39,744 nt of DNA from Bacteroidia bacterium (lineage in GTDB: Bacteria > Bacteroidota > Bacteroidia > M30B66), in assembly GCA_019695235.1 (NCBI GenBank), contig JAIBAI010000027.1, positions 1 to 39,744 on the forward strand. The letters run 5' to 3'. The position numbers and the translations under genes were made by a program. Positions 34,916 to 39,744 of the stretch are shown one piece after another (within the stretch, counting starts at the first letter, position 1; each line of letters starts with the position of its first letter). The notes beneath the pieces are model-generated. The model was not told the origin of the DNA. It did not search any database and saw nothing but the letters and a program-made list of their open reading frames with translations.

Positions 34916-36949
34916 ATGTCAGAAAACACCCCGGAAAATCCGGAAACAAACGTGGAAAACACCACAACAGAAGCTCCAGTTGCGGAGCAAAACAACGAGG
35001 AAACTACTGCTAAAACAACCGAAGCACCTGTACAGGATGATACAGAGGCTGATTCAGCACCTGAGTCGGTTGAAGAGCTCCTCCCCCGCCACACCAACAT
35101 GGTGGTTTCAAGTCTAGACTTCGACTGGGATGCAGAAGTAAAATCAAGCGGAGGTTTCAAAAATGCCGCAGAAGAACAAATGGCTGCCCGCTACGAGAAA
35201 ACACTTAACTCAGTAAATGAGCACGAAGTAGTTGAAGGCACCATCATGGCAATGACTGCAAAAGATGCAGTTGTAAACATCTCTTACAAATCAGACGGCG
35301 TAGTACCCGTTTCTGAACTTCGCTACAATCCCGAAATTAAAATCGGCGACACCATCGAGGTTTATATTGAAAGTAAGGAAGACAAGGGCGGACAACTTCT
35401 TTTGTCGCACAAAAAAGCCCGTTCACTTAAATCGTGGGATCGCGTAAATACCGCCCTTGAAAACGACGAAATCATCAAAGGTTACGTAAAATGCCGTACC
35501 AAAGGTGGTCTGATTGTTGACGTATTCGGTATCGAGGCCTTCCTGCCCGGTTCACAAATTGATGTGAAGCCTATTCGTGACTACGATATCTACGTAGGCA
35601 AATCAATGGAGTTCAAGGTGGTGAAAATCAACAAAGAATTCAAAAACGTAGTAGTATCACACAAAGCACTGATCGAGGAAGAACTTGAACAGCAGAAAAC
35701 TGAAATCATTGCCAAACTTGAAAAAGGACAGGTACTCGAAGGTACCGTGAAAAACATCACTTCTTACGGGGTATTTATTGACCTTGGCGGCGTTGATGGT
35801 CTGATTCACATTACCGACCTTAGCTGGGGGCGTATCAACCATCCGGAAGAAATCGTTCAACTCGACGAGAAAATCCAGGTGGTTATTCTTGACTTCGACG
35901 AAGGCAAGAAACGTATCGCTCTTGGCCTAAAACAACTTACACCACACCCATGGGACAATGCCGATGCAAATTTGCAGGCTGGCGACAAAGTAAAAGGAAA
36001 AGTTGTGGTACTTGCTGATTATGGTGCATTTGTTGAAATCACTCCTGGCTTTGAAGGCCTGGTACACGTTTCTGAAATGTCATGGTCGCAGCACCTCCGT
36101 TCTGCACAGGATTTCCTTAAGGTAGGCGACGATGTAGAATGTGTGGTACTCAGCATTGACCGTGAAGAGCGGAAAATGTCGCTTGGTATCAAACAACTTA
36201 TGCCAGATCCATGGGCCGATATTGAATTCAAATATCCAACCAATTCACGCCACCAAGCAAAAGTGCGCAACTTCACCAATTTTGGTGTGTTTGTTGAACT
36301 TGAAGAAGGCGTTGATGGCCTGATTCATATATCAGACCTCAGCTGGAGCAAGAAAATCAAGCATCCTAGCGAATTTACCAAAGTGGGCGAAAGCATCGAA
36401 GTGGTAGTTCTTGACATTGACAAAGAAAACCGCCGTCTGAGCCTTGGCCACAAACAGTTGGAAGAAAATCCATGGGATGTATTCGAAACCATTTTCAACG
36501 AAGGCTCTGTTCATACCGGTACCATTACCAGTGTGAATGATAAAGGTGCCGTGGTTGCACTGCCTTATGGTCTTGAAGGATTTGCTCCTACTAAACATCT
36601 GGTAAAAGCTGATGGTTCTACTGCAAAAACAGAAGAAACACTCGAATTTAAAGTGATTGAATTCTCCAAAGAAAACAAGAAAATCATCGTTTCACATGCA
36701 CGCACACACGAAGAAGCAAAACCTTCTACCCGTAAAAAAGGTGCTACAGGAGCCGACTCCAACGATGACGGTGAAGACACCAAAAAAGCGGTGAAGAAAA
36801 TCAAAGACAACCTCGAGAAATCTACCCTCGGCGACCTGAGCGTATTATCAAACCTCAAATCGTCTATGGAAAAGAGTGAAAAGGCTGCTGCTGAGAAAAA
36901 ACTCAGCAAGGCCAAAAAAGAAAAGGAAGAAGAAGGCGACGAAGCCTAA
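34916..36949 (+). CDS. rpsA: 30S ribosomal protein S1
   Basis: S1 binds mRNA on the small subunit and helps load it, which is especially important where Shine-Dalgarno sequences are weak, as in Bacteroidota. The 677-residue protein has an acidic Thr/Glu-rich N-terminal tail (~1-60). Six S1 (OB-fold) domains follow at about residues 105-167, 183-250, 268-340, 355-427, 442-513 and 528-600. The repeated YGVFI/FGVFV, GLIHI(S/T)DLSW and LG-KQL motifs are clearest in domains 3-5. A Lys/Glu-rich C-terminal tail completes it. The total is longer than the E. coli protein (557) but usual for this phylum. It is followed by a strong terminator, so it is a single transcription unit. Confidence 0.96.
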   Translation: MSENTPENPETNVENTTTEAPVAEQNNEETTAKTTEAPVQDDTEADSAPESVEELLPRHTNMVVSSLDFDWDAEVKSSGGFKNAAEEQMAARYEKTLNSVNEHEVVEGTIMAMTAKDAVVNISYKSDGVVPVSELRYNPEIKIGDTIEVYIESKEDKGGQLLLSHKKARSLKSWDRVNTALENDEIIKGYVKCRTKGGLIVDVFGIEAFLPGSQIDVKPIRDYDIYVGKSMEFKVVKINKEFKNVVVSHKALIEEELEQQKTEIIAKLEKGQVLEGTVKNITSYGVFIDLGGVDGLIHITDLSWGRINHPEEIVQLDEKIQVVILDFDEGKKRIALGLKQLTPHPWDNADANLQAGDKVKGKVVVLADYGAFVEITPGFEGLVHVSEMSWSQHLRSAQDFLKVGDDVECVVLSIDREERKMSLGIKQLMPDPWADIEFKYPTNSRHQAKVRNFTNFGVFVELEEGVDGLIHISDLSWSKKIKHPSEFTKVGESIEVVVLDIDKENRRLSLGHKQLEENPWDVFETIFNEGSVHTGTITSVNDKGAVVALPYGLEGFAPTKHLVKADGSTAKTEETLEFKVIEFSKENKKIIVSHARTHEEAKPSTRKKGATGADSNDDGEDTKKAVKKIKDNLEKSTLGDLSVLSNLKSSMEKSEKAAAEKKLSKAKKEKEEEGDEA

Positions 36950-36970
36950 TCTCACCCAATCTTAACCTTG

Positions 36971-37010
36971 AACGCCCGGTTCTTCTTGAACCGGGCGTTT
37001 TTATTTTTAA
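36971..37010 (+). terminator. Intrinsic terminator of rpsA
   Basis: AACGCCCGGTTC (36971-36982) and GAACCGGGCGTT (36988-36999) form a perfect 12-bp stem with a TTCTT loop, followed by TTTATTTTT. It lies 22 bases after the rpsA stop. Confidence 0.93.
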
Positions 37011-37124
37011 ACCCCCAAAAACATTTTTGCCCAAGCGCTCAGCGTAAAAAAACATTCAAATACCTGAGCACAACTACACCAATCCTGAAATTTGCACAAA
37101 ATTCACATTAAATCAAACGATTTA

Positions 37125-37156
37125 TTTGCGAATACGAAGCGTTTATACTACTTTTG
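37125..37156 (+). promoter_or_regulatory. rpmE2 promoter (TTTG-N20-TACTTTTG)
   Basis: TTTG (37125-37128) and TACTTTTG (37149-37156) are separated by 20 bases, a full match to the Bacteroidota housekeeping promoter. The expected start of transcription near 37163 leaves a leader of about 14 bases before the ATG at 37177. Confidence 0.75.
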
Positions 37157-37176
37157 CCCTCCATTTTAGAAAAATC

Positions 37177-37449
37177 ATGAAACAAGATATTCACCCTTCC
37201 AACTACAGGCTGGTTGTTTTCAAGGATATGTCAAATGATTCGGCATTTCTTACCCGCTCTTGCATAGATACAAAAGACACCATTCAATGGGAAGACGGCA
37301 ACGAATATCCCTTGGCAAAACTTGAAATCTCAGCATCTTCGCATCCTTTTTATACCGGTAAAATCAAACTGGTTGACACCGCAGGTCGCGTAGATAAATT
37401 CCGCAACCGCTATAAAACGCATAAAAGTAAAATCGGAGAAGAACAATAA
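37177..37449 (+). CDS. rpmE2: 50S ribosomal protein L31, type B
   Basis: A 90-residue large-subunit ribosomal protein. The start [19 protein letters not shown] is typical of L31 type B, as are the [24 protein letters not shown] segment and the basic tail. The frame is open further upstream to 37126, but that extension overlaps the promoter, so the ATG at 37177 is the right start. Only one Cys (TRSCID) is present, so the zinc-binding CxxC of type A L31 is absent. In other bacteria such zinc-free paralogues replace the zinc form under zinc shortage, but in Bacteroidota type B is often the only copy. The gene has its own promoter and terminator. Confidence 0.94.
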   Translation: MKQDIHPSNYRLVVFKDMSNDSAFLTRSCIDTKDTIQWEDGNEYPLAKLEISASSHPFYTGKIKLVDTAGRVDKFRNRYKTHKSKIGEEQ

Positions 37450-37468
37450 TCCGGTTAAAATAAAAGCT

Positions 37469-37504
37469 AAAAAGCCCTTGTCTATTGACAAGGGCTTTTT
37501 TTTT
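37469..37504 (+). terminator. Intrinsic terminator of rpmE2
   Basis: AAAGCCCTTGTC (37471-37482) and GACAAGGGCTTT (37487-37498) form a 12-bp stem with a TATT loop, followed by a run of T residues to 37504. It lies about 20 bases after the stop codon. Confidence 0.93.
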
Positions 37505-37624
37505 GCTCCTACCTGTTTGTGATTTTTACTAAACTAACAAAGCCTTGTTCAAAAGCATTAAAACTAAATCAAAAGCACAAGCATTAGTTTGAAAATATTT
37601 GTAGGGTCAAAAATTATCCGGCAA

Positions 37625-39744
37625 ATGAAAAAACTATTACGTATTTTTAGTGTTATCGCTTTTACTGCTGCAAGTCACTTTGCACAAGCCCAGTCAGCTA
37701 CCCAGGTTTCAATTACCGGAACCGGTGGAGCTTACAGCATTCCAAACAACAGCGCAACGGTTGTTGACAATGGTATCGTGGTTACTGCCAATGGAAACAT
37801 TACCGACTTTACGGTTTCCATCACCGGCAGTTATACAAACCTCGACATCCTCGGCTATTCAGGGGCACTCCCGGTAGGAATCACCGCTGCTGCTTTCAAT
37901 GCAGCAACCAGAAGCATCCAGTTTTTTGGAACTGCTTCGCCTACTGTTTGGCAAGAACTGCTTCGAAGAGTTACGTTAACAACAACATCGGCTGTGTGCT
38001 TTCCCGAGCAAAGGCAAGTTTCATTTGTAGTTGGCAATACCTTCTTTAATCCACTGAATCATCATTTCTATAAACTTGTAACTACTAGCAAGTCATGGAC
38101 TACCGCCCGCAATGATGCCGCTAACAGCTCTTATTTTGGCTATCAGGGCTATCTGGCAACAATATCATCAGCAGCGGAAAATAATTTTATTGATGCATTT
38201 ATTAGTGTCAACTCATGGATAGGCTGCTCTGATAATTACAACCAAATAAACAATTCAGTAAATTATTCGAAATATAGCAATCAAAGTAATGCAGAAGGTA
38301 AATTTCATTGGGTAACCGGGCCGGAAAAGGGAACCCAGATGAGAACCGGAAATGCCGCCGGAGGAAACCTTGGGTCGAACATCGCAGGTGTATATAGCAA
38401 CTGGCAAAACAGTGAACCTAATGACTATCCAAATTCAGGTACTGTAGGAGAAGAAGATTATGGCCACCTGTATGCAGATGGCTCCTGGAACGATTTTCCT
38501 GAAAGCCAAAGCATTGCATCAATTGTTGAGTTTGGTGGCATGCCAAACGACCTTTCTGTATCAGATGTTGTGTACACCCGTACCATCAATATCAATGGTG
38601 CGCCTACAAGTACAATTACCGGAGGCAATGTATCAGTGTGCCCCGGTGGAAACGCTACCTTAACCTTAGGCTCTTTCTCAGGTTCAGTAGTTCGTTGGGA
38701 ATATTCAATTGATAACTTCATTACCCCGGGAGTTGCTATTAACAACACCACTACCACACTTAATCTGACCAATCTTACCGAAACACGCTATTACAGAGCA
38801 GTTGTAACCATCAGCAGTCCAAATTGTACCAACCTGCCAACCTCATCAACGATTGTTACTGTTAATTCTGTTGTTACAGGTAACGTAATTGCCGATATGG
38901 CACAAATTTGTGCCGGAGGCCAGGCCCTGCTGTCTGTATTCGGAAACTCAGGTAGTGTTGTTGATTGGCAGGTGTCAACGGTTTCTAACTTCAGCACTTT
39001 TACAACTATTAACAGCACCTCAACTTCTATTAACTATACATTGGCAAGTAATGGTACGTATTATTTCAGAGCACGTATACAAAATGCCGGATGTGGCTCA
39101 CCTGTTGCATCTCCATCTGCTACGGTTACCGTGGTAAGCGGAACACCCCCTATTGGCGGTACCGTTTCATCTACAACCCACTGTGGAGGCTCTAACTCAG
39201 GAACCCTCACCCTTTCAGGCCACTCTGGTACCATTCAGAAATGGCAGTATTCAACAGATGGCGGGGTAATCTGGACTGACATCAGCAACACAACCACCTC
39301 ACAGGCCTATTCAGGCATCAGCCTTACCCGCAAATACAGGGCAGTTTTGCAAAATGGCTCATGCGGAACCGCCTTTAGCAACCCGGGTACCGTTACTGTT
39401 TACAACTTTACCGCCACCAACAGCAGCCCGCTTTGCTCAGGCAACAACCTGCAACTGGGCGTAGTAACCAACGGAGGAAATGGCCCCTTTACTTTTTCAT
39501 GGACTGGCCCTAACTCTTTTAGTTCTGATGTACAAAATCCTACCATTGCAGCTGCAGGTGCTAATGCAAGCGGTACATACACCGTGGCAGTAACTGCCCC
39601 GGGATGCTCTGCAAGTCCTACCACTACTGCAACAGTTACAGCATCACCAACTATTACCAGCACAACCCCTGCATCACGTTGTAGCAATGGTACACTAACC
39701 CTTGTCGCTGCCGCCAGCGCAGGCTCAGTAAAATGGTTTGCCAA
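37625..39744 (+). CDS. Secreted adhesin-like protein with C-type lectin domain and Ig-like repeats (3' end cut by window)
   Basis: The frame is open from the ATG at 37625 to the window end, 706 residues without a stop. Residues 1-23 are a signal peptide ending FAQAQ. Residues ~145-310 form a C-type lectin-like domain: FYKLV, SWTTARNDA, YLATISSAAEN, SWIGCSD, then FHWVTGPEKGT. They are followed by the sugar/Ca-binding EPND (Glu264-Asp267) and WND (288-290) motifs and by SIVEFGG. Both canonical motifs are intact; EPN is associated with mannose-type sugars in animal lectins. After it come at least four Ig-like repeats of about 80-90 residues, each opening near a Cys (VSVCPGGN, AQICAGGQ, THCGGSN, PLCSGNN). 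Large Bacteroidota adhesins exported by T9SS have this layout, so a C-terminal sorting domain is likely beyond the edge. Confidence 0.85.
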   Translation, partial: MKKLLRIFSVIAFTAASHFAQAQSATQVSITGTGGAYSIPNNSATVVDNGIVVTANGNITDFTVSITGSYTNLDILGYSGALPVGITAAAFNAATRSIQFFGTASPTVWQELLRRVTLTTTSAVCFPEQRQVSFVVGNTFFNPLNHHFYKLVTTSKSWTTARNDAANSSYFGYQGYLATISSAAENNFIDAFISVNSWIGCSDNYNQINNSVNYSKYSNQSNAEGKFHWVTGPEKGTQMRTGNAAGGNLGSNIAGVYSNWQNSEPNDYPNSGTVGEEDYGHLYADGSWNDFPESQSIASIVEFGGMPNDLSVSDVVYTRTININGAPTSTITGGNVSVCPGGNATLTLGSFSGSVVRWEYSIDNFITPGVAINNTTTTLNLTNLTETRYYRAVVTISSPNCTNLPTSSTIVTVNSVVTGNVIADMAQICAGGQALLSVFGNSGSVVDWQVSTVSNFSTFTTINSTSTSINYTLASNGTYYFRARIQNAGCGSPVASPSATVTVVSGTPPIGGTVSSTTHCGGSNSGTLTLSGHSGTIQKWQYSTDGGVIWTDISNTTTSQAYSGISLTRKYRAVLQNGSCGTAFSNPGTVTVYNFTATNSSPLCSGNNLQLGVVTNGGNGPFTFSWTGPNSFSSDVQNPTIAAAGANASGTYTVAVTAPGCSASPTTTATVTASPTITSTTPASRCSNGTLTLVAAASAGSVKWFA

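Noticed and set aside
33270-37625. Shared 14-mer AATTATCCGGCAAA upstream of the secreted esterase (33270-33283) and of the lectin protein (37612-37625), suggesting a common operator
   Set aside because: A few 14-base matches are expected by chance in 40 kb, and the distances to the two start codons differ (21 bases versus overlap with the ATG).

Overview
The window looks like a chromosomal segment of a member of the Bacteroidota. Three secreted proteins are predicted to carry C-terminal type IX secretion (T9SS) sorting domains. Upstream regions contain the phylum-specific TTTG-N19/20-TAnnTTTG promoter pattern. Ribosomal protein S1 is long (677 aa), L31 is of the Cys-poor B type, and there is a TonB-dependent receptor paired with lipoproteins. 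The order or genus cannot be fixed from what is visible.

Positions 1-12931 are dominated by nucleotide-sugar genes on the minus strand. Ten genes (wbpE, ugd, uxs, wbpD, wbpB, wbpA, galE, rfbB, wbpP, cpsB-like phosphatase) run from 12931 down to 2732 with overlaps or gaps of only a few bases, so they form one operon. Together they can supply UDP-GlcNAc3NAcA, UDP-GlcNAcA/UDP-GalNAcA, UDP-glucuronate, UDP-xylose, UDP-galactose and dTDP-4-keto-6-deoxyglucose for a surface polysaccharide. No glycosyltransferase, flippase or polymerase lies in the window. A second minus-strand pair of CDP-paratose/tyvelose-type epimerases (1-1492, the last one cut by the window edge) is separated from the operon by a plus-strand fabD.

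Positions 13131-18464 hold a 1307-aa T9SS cargo protein built from ~165-residue repeats and, convergent with it, lpdA (dihydrolipoyl dehydrogenase).

Positions 18786-26400 look like an accessory island. It contains a Fic protein, a Crp/Fnr regulator with a haloalkane-dehalogenase-like hydrolase, a small membrane protein, a CDF metal transporter, a GNAT acetyltransferase, a pentapeptide-repeat protein and a T9SS-tailed protein. Most are single-gene units separated by related intergenic repeats. Five copies share a ~50-65 bp core that includes a TAnnTTTG box and lies just upstream of a gene on the same strand. Two copies also share ~190 bp with imperfect inverted arms, and one other spacer is a ~135 bp imperfect palindrome resembling an integron attC site. 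A decayed IS1182-like transposase closes the island. This cassette-like array is the most interesting part of the window.

Positions 27077-31856 form a probable outer-membrane uptake operon: a lipoprotein, a TonB-dependent receptor, and a DUF4374/XusB-like lipoprotein, the last pair overlapping. A siderophore-type substrate is the best guess. Then follow a ChaA-type cation/proton antiporter and a T9SS-tailed secreted esterase.

Positions 34916-37449 return to housekeeping genes (rpsA, rpmE2), each with a clear intrinsic terminator. From 37625 to the right edge runs a secreted adhesin-like protein with a C-type lectin domain (EPN and WND motifs) followed by Ig-like repeats; it is cut by the window end.
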